NCBI RefSeq assembly: GCF_963678635.1
Contig: NC_087062.1
Span: 43,538,395 to 43,602,394, forward strand
Direction: 5' to 3'
Length of the DNA: 64,000 bases
Source of the DNA: Symsagittifera roscoffensis
Lineage: Eukaryota; Xenacoelomorpha; Acoela; Convolutidae
Below the pieces are notes generated by a model. It was not told the DNA's origin. It searched no databases and worked only from the letters and a program-made list of their open reading frames with translations. This document shows, piece after piece, positions 1-11,989 of this stretch. Position 1 is the stretch's first letter, and each line of letters opens with the position of its first letter. Made by a program: the position numbers and the translations under genes.

Positions 1-419
1 AGAGACGACGACGAGCACGAGCAGGGAGGAACGGTGTCCTGGTAGAAGCTCCTTGATGTGGTCGAGACTAATACCGTCCCCCTGGCATGTTTATAAGGAA
101 GAGTTAATGAAGTTGAACCTTCAAACACTTCAAGCTGATACGATGAGAATGTTGATGGGAAGAAAATTTCCGTGAATGGACTGTACTCAATCGTGGGAGT
201 GGAATGGTTTGATAGCAGCCGGAATCAAGTTTAGCTCCACAACGGCATTACCATTTGCTGACCTTGAGGGACTGCCCTCAAATAACAGAATGCGTCCAGT
301 AAATGCCAGACCCTTACAAGACGTGAGGATGAACCACAGTGAACAGTACAGAAAAGAGAGGCCAGGAAGATTTTTGACGACTAGAGCACATACAAGTTAA
401 CATGTGAAAATTTCGAATA

Positions 420-1156
420 TACGAGACTATCTTCGCGGCATACGACAAAGCAGAAATGAGGAAAGCAAAAGTATTGGTGGTTGCGAGCTCGGACTTTGTG
501 CACACCTCTAAGTCTCTGTTTTGGCCCGATGTAATAATATTGGCAGGAACAGTCCTGGATTGGATGCAATCTCTGTCAATGGGCATCGGAGTTCAATGTC
601 AAACCGAGATGAAACCGATCATAATCGTGTTCGCTGGAATTAATGATCACATGCATAGTAGAGGTCTCCTCAGCAGACTCAGAGAACTTATAACGGCAGA
701 AGATGCAGTGTGGCCAGCAATTAAAGACGGTTGCAGAAGATCACGCGAAAACCAGTATTTGCTTTGTCTCCGGGATATGCACACCTCCCGGATGAATTAA
801 AATTCGTGTATGCAATGATAGCATTACTCTCGGAAGGGAAATATGATGTGATCATACCTGCCCCAAACCGCGAATTGGAAGCGAAAAACCTGAGGCCAAT
901 TCGTTCAGAATTGCCGGCAGTATGGTCGGATATCTCGAATGCTATGAGAGGATTTAAAAACCATTCGCTGCACACGCTAGTATTGGATGAAGTAATGGGA
1001 TTGGAACTGTCCAATTTCAGCAGACAGCTTAAATTGAAGCCAGGAGTCAACGAAGATCATCGAGTGATAGTTAGAATGTCTATTGACCTGCGGTTCAGTG
1101 GAATGGAGATCAAGGAAGAAGGAGAGAAGAGGCAAAATGCCAAAAAAAATTGAAAG
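420..1156 (+). pseudogene. Second SGNH-like domain of the giant element (copy A remnant)
   Basis: Two overlapping frames (456-800 and 731-1153) together match the protein at 50117-50962. Seen directly: VVASSDF near the start, FAGINDHMHS in the position of the GxND block, SPGYAHLP, then APNRELEAKNLR and VLDEVMGLELSNF. The first motif is S-S-D, not the G-D-S of active SGNH hydrolases, and no D-x-x-H block is visible, as in the longer copy. A frameshift near 740 splits the gene. The substitution pattern is the same in two diverged copies, so I infer that the domain long ago gave up or changed catalysis. Function is unknown. Confidence 0.7.
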
Positions 1157-3110
1157 CTCACTTGGAAGCTAAGGTTTTGCGAACGAAGCCAGAGGCAAAC
1201 AAGTGGCTGCACTTGACCCCTCGAATCGCAGCATTGGGCATGGATGCTTCGAGCAAGGCCCAGCAATGACCACGAAGATTCACGCCTACCTGGCAAAAGA
1301 CTTGAACTTACCTGAGAATGGGGAAGAAAAGTCAGCGGAATTTATAAACAGGATGTGCCAGATAACATTAGAGGCATTCTGGGCGCAAAACGCAAGGGGA
1401 GAAGAAGATTTCGAGAAAACTGAAAGCATGTTAGAAGGGTTGGGAGCAGGAGTGAGGATTTGCTGTTCGCGAAGATAGCAGAGCCAGAGATGACAGATTC
1501 CGTGACCGAATGGGCAAAGTGGATAGAGAGCACATCGAAGTGTTGCCGGAATTTGACGCCCTATGACAAAACAAACGGCGAGATCTCAAGAATTCCATGT
1601 TAAATGATCTCATACCAAAATGTGAAGGAAGAAACTAAAGACCTTTTGCGACTACAGAAATCTAGCAGAAGAAATACCTGACACCCCGTTGATAAGAAGG
1701 ATGTTGCTCGGAGCAGTCTCCGTAGTAGACACTCCCAGGTTGAGAGCCTTCAAAACCAATGAAAGGAGGATGGCAAAGTTCTCTGAATCGATGGACCCGT
1801 GCTTCGTGGGCAGAAACGCTGCCGTGCTGCAGTACACGCAGTTTGCATATGCGGATGAGACGAAGAGGAGAAGGATGAGCAATGTGGCCACTCCAAAACC
1901 TGGAAGATTCGGAGAAGAATGAACTTATATAGACCTGGCGCCAATGGTCATGAGAGGTAAGACAGACTTGCAAGAAGCCGCAATAATCGTAATGAGCGTG
2001 GAAACAAGTTGGCGATAATTGGGAAACTATTGATTAGGACTGCTCTAGCACCCTTCGGCTGTGAAGACGACAATATGAAACACGGAGAAAACGAAGATAA
2101 ATCAGCTGGCAAGCTAGTCGCGCCGAGCTTCCCAGATGAGACGATGAATGAGGAGCAAGGTCCTTCGGGGTCAGGAGGAAATCGAGAGCGAGATGACAAG
2201 GAAGGAGAAGACCGTCAACCGGAAGAAACGATGGAACAGGATCCCGATCAAGCGGGAAAAGACGACGACAAAGCCTCAACAGGTGGTATGTCAAACCTTC
2301 ACTTTATTTTTCTGATTGATTACGAAGTTGAAGCTGAAACTTTGGGAGAGACAACTGAACCAGCGGAGAATGGAACCACCCTCAGTCTTTATGAATCCAA
2401 GCAGCTCTCCTGGTAAGTTTAAGACCACTGAAATGAAACTTTTAAGAAATCACATCGTAGGAGTAGAATAGAAGGCGCAAGCCGAGTTCCCTTCTTGGGA
2501 ACCTTGCCAGGAGAAGAGTGGGAATTTCACCACAGGGATCATGAAAACATAACGGGCTGCAAAACGGACAGAGTAGTTTTCCTGGAAGAGGTCTGGACCG
2601 TCTTGCGATGCTACGGGACCCAGTTGATGTTAAAAACAGGTCTCAACAGACCACTGATGCGGGAGATTCTTGATACATTGGACGAATGTGAAGGGAGAAA
2701 GAGCTAATTGTTGATCAATTCGCCCACTGATGAAAGTGAAGTTAACTCTCCAATCAATACGATGCAGCAGGAAAGCAGCGAGGAAGTCGTGTACTTGTCC
2801 AGAACTCGAAAGGTAACGATGCGATTGAAAATGGTGATTGATAAGATCAACGACATAAAGATGAAACTAGGCAGCAAAGTGACGTTAGGAAAAACCGGGA
2901 AGACAAAGTAGATTCTGAGATCTCAGCAAAAGCTGTCAACTCAGCCAAACGAAAGAATGTTGAAGATGTCATGGATATGGGGCAAGGCGATGACAGGTTG
3001 CCTGGCACGTCCAGAACACGGACCGACGTAACGATCGTGCCATCCATCCTCATGGTATGAATAAGATCAGCCGGTAACAAAAACCAAAAGGAGTGATCTA
3101 AATCTGACTA
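1157..3110 (+). pseudogene. Remnant of giant-element unknown ORFs (matches 51.0-53.3 kb)
   Basis: Short frames match successive parts of copy C. Residues encoded at 1265-1400 (AYLAKDL, FINRMCQI, FWAQNARGEE) match the protein at about 51035-51180. Those at 1689-1890 (RMAKFSESMDPCFVGRNAAV) match the 52190-52300 part. An acidic stretch at 2060-2290 corresponds to its Glu/Asp-rich middle. The frame 2495-2707 (LPGEEWEF, LMLKTGL) matches about 52950-53150. The part corresponding to 51330-52080 is mostly absent, so there is an internal deletion besides the frameshifts. No known domain is recognised. Confidence 0.6.
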
Positions 3111-3169
3111 GAGTTACCCTAAAAATGGAAATACTCAGCCAATGTGGTGAGAGTACCCTACGGAATTTT

Positions 3170-4140
3170 AGACCATCATGCATGAATCACGGAAAAGGAA
3201 GTTAACCCCAGGAATCAAATCAGGACAGCTGACACCACTGACACCAATGGTATATAACCAATTGACAGTATCGAACACCGTCTCGATTGACGAACCCGCT
3301 GGTGGATACATGGAAATGACGGAGTACAGGAATGCAGCTAGAGTACACTTGATTGCTCTAGAAAGCAAAGATGCCCGAGAAGAAATGACACAGGGCACAA
3401 CAATGAAACAAAAGGCGTATGGAGCGTAAGTCTCTTCCAAAATGCATGCCGAAACAGTGGATCAATTGGTGAGTTTACCATGGAGAGCAGTAATGGTAAC
3501 TCACGTTGAAGAGTAAATGCCAATTACTTCAAAGATACATGCTCTAATAGCGGTACCGTACGTCAGATCTGATCTGCAACTCAGACTTGCTTGGTGTATG
3601 ACGGGATTGGCGATGGGATAGTATGATTCGGCTAAGAGGAAGATATCGAAAGAAGAGAAAGTGCTCTTAATGAAGAGTCTGAGGGACCTTAAGATCAATG
3701 AAGAAGCGGCAGCATCGTGCGCGAAACGGAGAGACGCTCTCTGTTTCGTTCGGTTCATGTTAGTACAAATATCGGTACCAGCGCTGAGTACTTGTGCAAA
3801 AATGCTGAGAGAAGGCAGTGAGCCAGCGAAGGCCTTGCTCCTACAAGCGCTATTGGGCATTCATCAAAGCAAGCCAATGCGGGTGAACCTGAAAAAACCC
3901 GTGGAACTAGAACCATTGAAGAAGATCGATGAAATCCGAATATTTTCGAAAAAAGAGTTAAGCTCAAGAAAGAATCAATGGTGACACTGCTGAAGCCCAG
4001 TGAATACTCTGGAGCGATCAGAAAGAAGTCATACCGTTATGTGTTGGGAATTGTTGGAATGGCATATAATCCTTTCATCATTGAGGAAATACCTGGTTGT
4101 TACTTCGGTTACAAACAAGCGGTGTTGCTGAGATTCTGAT
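3170..4140 (+). pseudogene. Remnant of giant-element ORFs (matches 53.3-54.6 kb)
   Basis: The frame at 3178-3429 begins with a basic SRKRK motif like the one in the copy C protein at 53315-54064. The frame at 3661-3984 (CAKRRDALCFVRFM, KKIDEIRIFSKKE) matches the copy C frame at 54102-54620 (ARRKDATCFLRWIM, HRKLDEIRRFHNKK). The reading continues, shifted, to about 4110 with GIVGMAYNPF, corresponding to GVMGMAQNPF in copy C. The conserved cores suggest a folded helical protein, but I recognise no family. At least three frame changes and several stops are present. Confidence 0.6.
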
Positions 4141-4326
4141 CGTCCCGGATTTCATCGATAAGAAGCAGTGCCAGTCGAAATCTGATAACCGAGTGGAGTT
4201 TAGATCGGATTTTTCGGACGAGTTACCGAGAACGAGCCTGATGGTGGTGTGGAAGATACTGAAACCATCATGATGTCCGAGTCCAAATGCTGATTCGCCC
4301 TGCGTGACCTCAACATTATCTACAAT

Positions 4327-5225
4327 TTGATGACAACAGACTCTAGCAGCAACCGAGAGAACAATGTGGAGTTGCCTGGCTGGGGACCAGAAGACTGGGT
4401 TGAGCCTGGTAGCTGTCTGGCGAAAGTGTGTGGACTAGAAGGTCATATGTGTGGAGGTCTTGACTGCGTGAAGACACTTGCGAAACAGCACAGGCAATTG
4501 ACGATATTGTTCGGAAACATAGTGATGAAAGCGAAAACGGAAGCTGAGCTAATTGCAGATTGCCATGGGGGAACTGAAGTGAACCTAGTGACTGCACTAG
4601 GATTCTACAGCATGTTTGGTGATCACAGCCATCAATGTAGAACTGTTTCCGGGAATTTTACAAACCAAACAGAAACATACTGGAAAATGGAGGGAAGCTA
4701 TAGAAGTAGAAATGAACATCAGGCAGAGTGAAAATTATCGCAGACCGTCTGGCGCGATACCTAGTAGGATCTTCGTTGATGAAATCCACCGATTGATGAT
4801 GGAAGTAGAAACACTACTGCGAGTGTCGGGAAAACGAAATTGGAGAAGCATCATGTTGACACATGATGAATTCCCGAGCAATTGTTTGCTACAAATATGG
4901 CGGTATCCCGGGCGAAGTTATCTGGTGTTGATCTGGAATTCTGGAGAGCCCCTCTCCATGGGTTTACCAGACTAATCGCAGCCCATAACGTTAGTGATAG
5001 TTTGAGTTAGGATGGCAATTCGATGGCTGGAAGCTCATGTTAAAGAAAACAATCGACAAGAAGCACCGACCAAAGAACAGTTAGAGGAACTGGATTGTCT
5101 AAAAGATTCCGATAAAAGTGAAGAAAATATGGACCATAGACGACTGATGCCATGGTTCAGAATAAGCATGACTGCCTGGTTGTACGAGTATGCCAAGAAG
5201 CATGTGTCGAAAACTGTATTGAAAT
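4327..5225 (+). pseudogene. Remnant of the last giant-element ORF (matches 54.9-55.9 kb)
   Basis: Overlapping frames at 4327-4731, 4616-4975 and 5012-5287 match the two last ORFs of copy C. Seen: VEPGSCLAKVCGLEG, KQKHTGKWREAIEVEM, then RSIMLTHDEFPSNC, MAIRWLEAHVKENN and RISMTAWLYEYAKKH. A similar VEPGSC stretch in copy C is followed by an apparent deletion, so copy A keeps some ancestral sequence that copy C lost. The coding match stops near 5225, where the sequence switches abruptly into LTR. The C-terminal end of the protein is therefore missing here. Confidence 0.65.
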
Positions 5226-5231
5226 ACGACC

Positions 5232-5840
5232 GACACTGTCCGAATTGTAACAATTGTAGCTGTACAATCGTTACCGAGCAATTTTGAGAATTCGGAAGGG
5301 TATCGGGAGGAGTTTACCGCCCTCCAGAAAGACGGCAAGACCGCTCTTTGTCCGAATTGCAGAATCCGGTAATGTCTCAGGAAAAAACTGAAACTACGTT
5401 TTAACATTTTTTAGTTTCCGGATTTGTCCTGAATTAAATTAAGTGACATCAGAATTCATTTTCAGATGGTGAGAAGCTAAGAGTTGAGGGAAAGTGTTGA
5501 TCCATCTCTGATGCATATGACGATTTTTATCTAGTGAACAAAAAGAATATTAATATAACAAATAAGTAGTTGTCCTGTTTTTAGGAGTGACCTCGTGGTC
5601 TGAGGATACTGAGATTCAGACATGAGCTCACTATTTTTCATATAACTAAGTCCATTTGCATGTTATGGCCGATAGCCCAAAAACGGTGATGATTTTTTCG
5701 ACTCGATATTAAGGGACCACACATAGAACATGCTTTGGTAGAGACGGTTAAAAGCATATGAAGCTTTGTTTAGACGCCAGCCAGTCGTTTCATAACCTGG
5801 CTTTATTTCCGTCGAGATGTACTTCTGGGCGAATGTTGCA
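5232..5840 (+). repeat. 3' LTR of copy A, truncated at its start
   Basis: This stretch is the reverse complement of the repeats at 13468-14400, 25706-26671 and 29202-30168, so it is sense-oriented for a + strand element. It ends with gcgaatgttgca, comparable to gcgactgttaca at the end of the copy C LTR. Roughly the first 350 bases of the LTR are missing and the remainder is fused directly to the last ORF. No target duplication is visible. Confidence 0.7.
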
Positions 5841-5930
5841 TCTTTTAATGGTAATTAAATTTTCAGCTTACTGCTCGCTCGACTAACTTGGATACTTTCA
5901 CCATAATTTTATCCTCCTCGCTGCCAAATT

Positions 5931-6298
5931 ATGGCCGATCAAACGCACTGCAATATTTGCAAACGCCACCTCAAAAAACGAGGCATATGGTGTGTCATTT
6001 GCAAACATACATCCATGTCTCACGTAGCGGGCTACAGACCAGCAAAATCTATTACGATGGGTTCACCTGCATACAATGCACCCCCGAAAACTTTGCAAAA
6101 GGGTCCAACTCCACCAACAGACCAGCAAACACTGCCCCTATCACAACTCAAAAAGAAACATCACCGGCAACACCCGAAACAACTGTACTGCCCAACGCAA
6201 CACAATCTAATCCATCGCTACCAGCAATCACTACAGCCCCCTTTGACCCCTGGAAACTTATCGACCAAGAACTTGAAATTAAAATAAATGACATATAA
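5931..6298 (+). pseudogene. N-terminal zinc-finger region of the RLE-type retroelement
   Basis: From the ATG at 5931 the frame reads CNICKRHLKKRGIWCVICK, giving a C-x2-C...C-x2-C start. It shifts near 6010 into the frame that continues YIHVSRSGLQTSKIYYDG and CIQC. Put together by position, this resembles a PHD-like or treble-clef zinc finger, followed by a Thr/Pro-rich linker (6090-6260). Zinc fingers in front of the RT are normal in this class, where they bind the target DNA. The frameshift breaks the gene. Confidence 0.5.
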
Positions 6299-6779
6299 AA
6301 ATGTCTTTAATTGGAAACCGGGATTCATAGTTGTAAGCATGAACAAGCCCGGTTTCTAACTCATAGATTTATTGAACCAGCAGCTGTTGTCATTAATAGA
6401 AGAAACATCAAGTTACAACGTCGCAATGGAAGCAGCGATGATTCTCCCATGTCTGCTACTCCCCAAAACTAAATCAGAAACAAACGGATCGAATTCCAAA
6501 ACTCTGAGCCACCCCATAATTTTATGAAAGCAAGGCCTACTAGACGAACTTTACCTTGAAGCAAAAGCTCTTCAGAATAGACATCCAAAACAGAAAAATG
6601 CGAAAAAAAACGAAAAAACGAGGAAGTTAAGCAATTCGATAAACTAACGAGTGCAGGCAAAGTATCTGCCGCCATTGGCTGCCTTTCAGACAAGAAAACA
6701 AATGGAGTTCCTCCCCTAAACGAAGTCGTTGAAGGAAAAGCAGTCCTTAGTATCCTGAAAGAAAAACAAACCCAAGCCA

Positions 6780-7500
6780 AAACAGCGAACACTAACTATG
6801 TAACTGAAGTAAGTGAAGACACAATGCCATACCATCCCTCTATATTCAAACAAATAAACGCCAAGACAGTTGGGAAGTCAACCCTGAAAACGCACGGAAG
6901 CCACAGTGCCTCAGGTCTAGATGCGTGCGAATGTACGAGGATAATAATTCACTTCAACCAGACATCCATTGAGCTTTGCAAAACAATTGCAAAGCTATTC
7001 TATACAATAGCAAGTAAAGTTCTCCCCCCTGAAAACCTAACGGCGTACAACAAAAATCCAGGGGGTACGACCCATTGGTATAGGCGAGGTTCTGAGAAGA
7101 ATAATTGGCAAAACAATCACCCAACGGACGCCATACTACTTATTGATGCAGAAAATGCCTTCAACTCGCTCAATAGAGAACTTGCTCCTAAAAATGTAAA
7201 AACCCTTTGTCCGGCACTACTTCATGCGCTGGCCAACTCATATAAACATCCCTCAAATTTATATGTCAAAAACACGGTTTTGACATCTGTCGAAGGCACA
7301 TCGCAATGGTTATTTACGAAATTGCGATAATCCCACTGATTGAGCTCCTGCAAAAAACAAATGTCACCCAAACATGATACGCAGATGACGGAAGCTCTGC
7401 AGGTGATCTTAAGAGACTCCGCGCAATACTGGACAACTTGGATATGCACGGAAAGGCAGTCGGATACATTGTGAAACCTTCCAAGAAATAACTCATAGAA
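6780..7500 (+). pseudogene. Reverse transcriptase domain of the RLE-type retroelement
   Basis: The frame at 6824-7330 contains LLIDAENAFNSLNR, which is RT motif A with its catalytic Asp, then KTLCPALLHALANSY. After a stop near 7328 the same domain continues in another frame with YADDGS (about 7378-7395), which is motif C with both Asp residues. It then reads into a KPSK stretch near 7475. The spacing between motifs A and C fits non-LTR reverse transcriptases. The stop after TSVEGTSQ and the frame change make it nonfunctional. Confidence 0.65.
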
Positions 7501-7689
7501 AAGGAAAACCGCGGGAAACCGCCATTAAAGTATTCGAAGCCACAAATATTACTATGGCAGACAGTTTTAGAGTCCTTGAATTGATTATAGGAACACAAAA
7601 TGCATACTCCTGCTACACAAAGGGAGTTCAAAATAAATTAGGCTTTCTAAACAGAACAACTCCGAAAGCTTTTTAGAAAAAGGATGAAA

Positions 7690-8660
7690 TTGAGAAAAAC
7701 GTAAGACAGCAACTACTTCCAAGTTTTACTGGTAAAAACCATATAACCGATGAAAATCCCAGCGTTTTTGCACTACCACTAAGAATGGGAGGATTAGATC
7801 TCCTCAGTAACACGGACTGCTCCAGAAATTAGGAGTGGTCACGAGCCTTTTTTGATCCGTTAGAAAACAGTGATCAGGAATAGCTGAAACGGAACAAACT
7901 CTGATAGATAGAAACATCAAAACTGAGAAACAGAACATCACACTCTCAAAAAATGCTAAAATTATGGAAAATTGCTCATCAGAGAAAAACTGACAATAAG
8001 TCTAGCGTCACAGAAAGGCGCATCGAATTGGCTGAGCGTGCTCCCCCTAAAAATACAACTTCTCTCTCAACAAATCAGAGTTTAAAGATGGAGAACATCT
8101 GAGATACGGATGGGTACCACCAAGCATTCCACATACATACCCCATATGGACAACCGTTCACACTGAGCCACTCTCTACACTTTTCCCAAAATTGGTACAC
8201 TCACATAAGACATAATGAAATTCGCGATACCTTTGCGACACTTCTGGACGAGTTATGCTATGATGTTGAAATAGAGCCGAAACTTCAATCGTGGGAAGGT
8301 GAAAGCTATCACAACAAAACAACCACTACTGAAGATGATGCTTGACTTGACATCAAGGCAAATGGACTCTGGCGAGGCCGATTCTACCGAACATTTTTCG
8401 ATGTAAAAATTTTCAACCCCCATGCTAATTTCTGCAAAAAAACTATATCTGACGCGTACAAATATCATGAGAGTGTCAAAACATTAAAATAACAACACAG
8501 AATACTGGATGTGGAACGCAGCAGCTTTGCTCCACTAATTTTTGCGTGTTCCGGAGGAGCAGCAACAGGTTCTACTAAAACCGTCCACAAACTAGCAGAG
8601 AAGCTAAGTTAAAAACGGAGTGAATTATACTCGGACACAATAAACTTTATAAAAGCAAAG
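7690..8660 (+). pseudogene. C-terminal restriction-like endonuclease region
   Basis: Discontinuous frames give FALPLRMGGLDLL (about 7770), QKGASNWLSVLPLK and FNLNKSEF-like stretches around 8010-8090, then AIRDTFATLLDELCYDVEIEP (near 8216-8280). After these come LDIKANGLWRGRFYRT and FFDVKIFNP near 8345-8420. The pair LDI ... FFDVKI fits the D ... D-x-K core of restriction-like endonucleases in R2/CRE-type elements. The Cys-His cluster that should precede it is not recoverable. Several in-frame stops are present (for example near 8343 and 8490). Confidence 0.55.
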
Positions 8661-9073
8661 TAAGTTGTGCACTTCCGAGGAATGCAATCATCTGCCTTTG
8701 GGGGTGCCAAAATCCTAAAAATACATCCAACATAGACACTTCTATCTGTGCTATAATCAAGGAGGGTAGATTGTAATTGACAATTCTCTGGATGCATTAA
8801 AATTGACTTGATTTATTCATAAATTTTTGCCGATGCTTTTATATAGCGCTGTTACGGCCCTATCCAACCTGTGCACGTACCGTCGCATGATGGAATGGCC
8901 AATTTTAATTGAACTCCCCCTTAAAAAATCAAAATTGTATTGTAGTAGCAGTAGTAGTAGAGGTATTAGGGTTAATTGCCCAAGCCTGTGAACCCCTCAG
9001 TTTTCAGCTGGCATGCAACTTTGATATAAGTTGCACGATCCACAGGAGCACAGTACAAGCTAGGTGCATGTGT

Positions 9074-10310
9074 CTAGTTGTTTGTAGCTATTTTTTGAAG
9101 CAATTGAAAAAAGGTTCTGTCAGTTGTTTCTTTTTTCGGGTTGCTGCGGAATTGACAGTGGAGTATGTTGAATAGTTTAGGGGCTCCAAAAATTTTCATC
9201 TGTTTTGTGAAGACGGTTTTTGCTGAGCTCGAAACGCTGCTCTGTCTCGTGGTGCTGATCCTCAGAGATACTGGCATTGAATCGTCTTTGATGTTGTAAT
9301 TACCGTCCATCACTGACTGCAAGAGTAGTATGTCATGGAGTTCAATGAACATCGAGAGTGGCAACATTTTTAAGGATCGTAGTCTTTCTTTGTATCCAAT
9401 TGTCACAATTAGTATCCATGATGTTGCTTTTTTTTGTACCATTTCAAATTCTTTCATTTCAGATTTTGAAGGGTACGATACCCGTGATGCATATGAAATG
9501 ACTGGGACAACGTAACCGATAAAAGCATTCAGTTTTATTTAAGATTTGCTTGTGACAAGAAGTTTCGTTTAAGGTTAAAGAACGCCATGATTTGCCGAAT
9601 CTTCGTTTGCTGTTTTTGCTCTACGAGAGGGTTTCCGCCATTATCACACCTACATGTTTCTGGGGGTTTACAGTACCAAGTTTGGTAGCAGTCGTTCTCT
9701 CACTTTCTGTTTCTCCTTTTATGCATAGCGCTTTACTTTTTCCCATTTTCAGTATCATTTGGTTATCGATGCTCCCTTTTTCGATTTGGATTGCCAGGAC
9801 TTCGGCTTCTTTGTTGTTCTTTGCAATGACTTTGAAGTTGTCTGCATAACCGAGTAATTTGTTTGGCTTGACTGATTCAGGGACACTGTTCACGTATATT
9901 ATGAACATGAATGTGTCGAGTAGAACCCTGCGATACCCCGCTTGTGACAGGCGTCACACGGTATCAGTTTCGATTTAATTTGAAACATTGTTTTCTTGAT
10001 GTCAAGTAACTGGCCAACAGCTGCAGGATCCTCCCTCCATTTCCTATCTCTGCAATTTTTGATATAAGTGATTGATGTGGGATCTGTCGAAGGCTTTGCT
10101 GAAATCTATGTATAGCACCCGTAATTCTGAATTTTCATTAATGACTGTTTTCAGGTATATTTTGAAAAATAGCAGCAGCTGTAAAATGGCTGATCTGTTC
10201 TTTCTGAACCCGAACAGGGCTGGGTGCAATTTTGTTTTGGTTTCTGGGTATAGTCGGTCGGAAAGTATTCTTCAAAAACCTTGGATATATTTGCCAGAAG
10301 GCTAATCAGT
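9074..10310 (-). pseudogene. LINE reverse transcriptase and C-terminal region
   Basis: Minus-strand frames include LFGFRKNRSAILQLLLFF and YIDFSKAFD (10044-10229), which is RT motif A and its upstream region. Next come IIYVNSVPES and YADNFKVIAK (9621-9908), which is motif C with the second catalytic Asp changed to Asn. Last is the C-terminal VQKKATSWI ... YKERLRSLKMLPLSMF (9074-9457), typical of the region after the RT in CR1/Jockey-like elements. The Y-A-D-N change alone would inactivate the RT. Confidence 0.7.
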
Positions 10311-10799
10311 CTTTATTGGGATATGTCAGCTTTGTTGTCTTCTTTAAAAACTGGGGTTATTTCACTCGTTTTCCAAAGGCGTGAAAAAGAGGCTTTTTTA
10401 ATGTTGGTTTGATATATCAGTTTCAGTGACTTTGCGTATGAATTAGCGTGTTTTAGTATGATATTTCCTATGTTGTCTGGTCCGCATGCTTTATTTATGC
10501 TTTATTTGTTTTCAGATTTTGTAGACACTGGTTGATCTTTTCCTCGGTTTTTTGTCATGTAGTTTGTTACTGATTGAATGTATGTTTGTTCGCTAGTTAT
10601 TTCACCACAATTGTTGGAAACTTGGGTGAAGAAATTGTTGAAGTGTTTGCATTTTTGCTCATTGCTTACGGCTTTTTTTTATACTTGATGATTGTTTTTG
10701 AGGAACAATTCCTTAGGTAGAGGATGTTTTTTTGTGAATTGACGGTAAATATTTTTGAAGATCAGACCTACGACAAAATATGAGTACTTTTGCTTCAAA

Positions 10800-11960
10800 T
10801 ATTGTCAAGTCTTTTTTGATTTCATCGCTTAGCATTTTTATGATTCTTGATTTTGAGGAGTAGAGAGAGAGAGAGTGACTTTGCTTCTGCGTACTTCCGT
10901 TTCATTGTCGCGACTGTTTCGATTCGGGGCGTGATCTCCGACCAGTGTTTGGTGACTCTGGGGCTTTTTCCGTCAATTTTCTCCAGCCATTTATACCACT
11001 GGAGCAAGAGGACTTCAATATTGCTGTATCAGTGAGGTTTAAAAGGCTGACTGATCATTTGTTTGTTGAAATCGTCCATGCCAATTTTGCGATATACACG
11101 TTTAATTGTTGTTGATATTGTTCTGCTCGACGATGAAAGGGACAGGTTTGTTTTGTATGCATGGTGATTTGATTTCCATTTGACGAGTGTTGGACATCGA
11201 ATGCTGGGGCAGTAGTCAGACTTAACACAAGGTTTTGGTCTGATGCAAGGAATTCATTAAGACTTCTGCCTTCTGAACATCTTGTAAGCTGGTGTAAGCC
11301 ATGTTTCTCTATAATGTCCTGTACAGTCATTTCATATTTGTCGTTAGAAATTAGGCTGTCCCAATTTGCATCGGCTAGATTTATATCTCCAGTTAGGATT
11401 CATTGCGATGAAATTTCACCATTTAGACAGCCATGAAAATGTCTAATGAATTCTTTTTTGTTTTGAGGCGATTCTCTGTAAAGCCGGCTGTTTTTTTTTG
11501 GGGGGGGGGGGGGGCGAGATTATAGAGTGAGCAGAGGATAATCTGCTGATTGTTCCTTTTCATTTCAACGGCAACAGATGGAGTTCAGCATTGAGTCCTA
11601 TTCCTTTGTGTGTTGAACAGTTCACTGTAATGAAGTCGCCTCCTTGTTCAATGTTGTGACCCGTTGTGCGTCGATCTGTTCTTGGTATTTTATGAGAAAA
11701 AAGGCTTCGTCGGATACTGCAGTTGTGAGTCATAAAAATCTGAATTTGTAGTCAACTGTTGAGACTGCATTTGCAAAAGTCTTTCGTCTACTGATATCTA
11801 GCTGACTCCTGACATTGAAACTTAGAAAGTTGAGCGAACTTTGGATTATAGTCTTTGCTCTGGATCTGAGGGGACATTTTCCCAGTTCTCCTGATTTTTA
11901 TCGTCAGTTCCGCTTGTGTTCAGCCAAAATTTGAGGTTTCTATTTCGCAGACGTTTTTCG
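10800..11960 (-). pseudogene. LINE APE-type endonuclease remnant
   Basis: On the minus strand around 11385-11330 the sequence encodes GDINLADANWDSL, the GDFN-type motif of APE endonucleases with Asp and Asn kept. It runs into a frame (11330-11055) with DIIEKHGLHQLTR, LNEFLASDQNLV and APAFDVQHSS. The last corresponds to the C-terminal SDH region with Ser replaced. Farther downstream (11007-10822) is a linker. An oligo-T/oligo-G tract interrupts the region at about 11491-11514. Confidence 0.6.
11491..11514. repeat. Oligo(T)-oligo(G) tract
   Basis: Nine T are followed by about fifteen G on the + strand, inside the degraded LINE endonuclease region. It is a simple repeat and is prone to length errors in assembly. 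Confidence 0.9.
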
Positions 11961-11989
11961 TATTTGTTCTTGATCATTTTTTTCCCTTT

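Larger units (their letters stand above)
1..5840 (+). mobile_element. Giant Gypsy-type retroelement, copy A (3' part only)
   Basis: This is a decayed fragment of the same kind of element as the long copy at 33094-57655. Broken reading frames follow, in order, the second SGNH-like domain, the large unknown ORFs and the last ORF of that copy. They are followed by the 3' part of an LTR that ends in tgttgca at 5840. The upstream part (LTR, gag, pol, macro and first SGNH domains) lies outside the window or is lost. Frameshifts and stops are frequent and protein similarity to the long copy is low, so this is an old insertion or a separate subfamily. The identification rests on collinear similarity over about 5 kb. 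Confidence 0.8.
5880..8880 (+). mobile_element. Non-LTR retroelement with restriction-like endonuclease, degraded
   Basis: A + strand remnant of about 3 kb with three coding blocks in the usual order: N-terminal zinc finger, reverse transcriptase, and C-terminal restriction-like endonuclease domain. There is no APE endonuclease upstream of the RT. This architecture is typical of R2/CRE/NeSL-type elements. The exact clade is not determined. It begins just after the copy A LTR and runs to the triplet tail of the next element. Every block carries frameshifts and stops. Confidence 0.65.
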
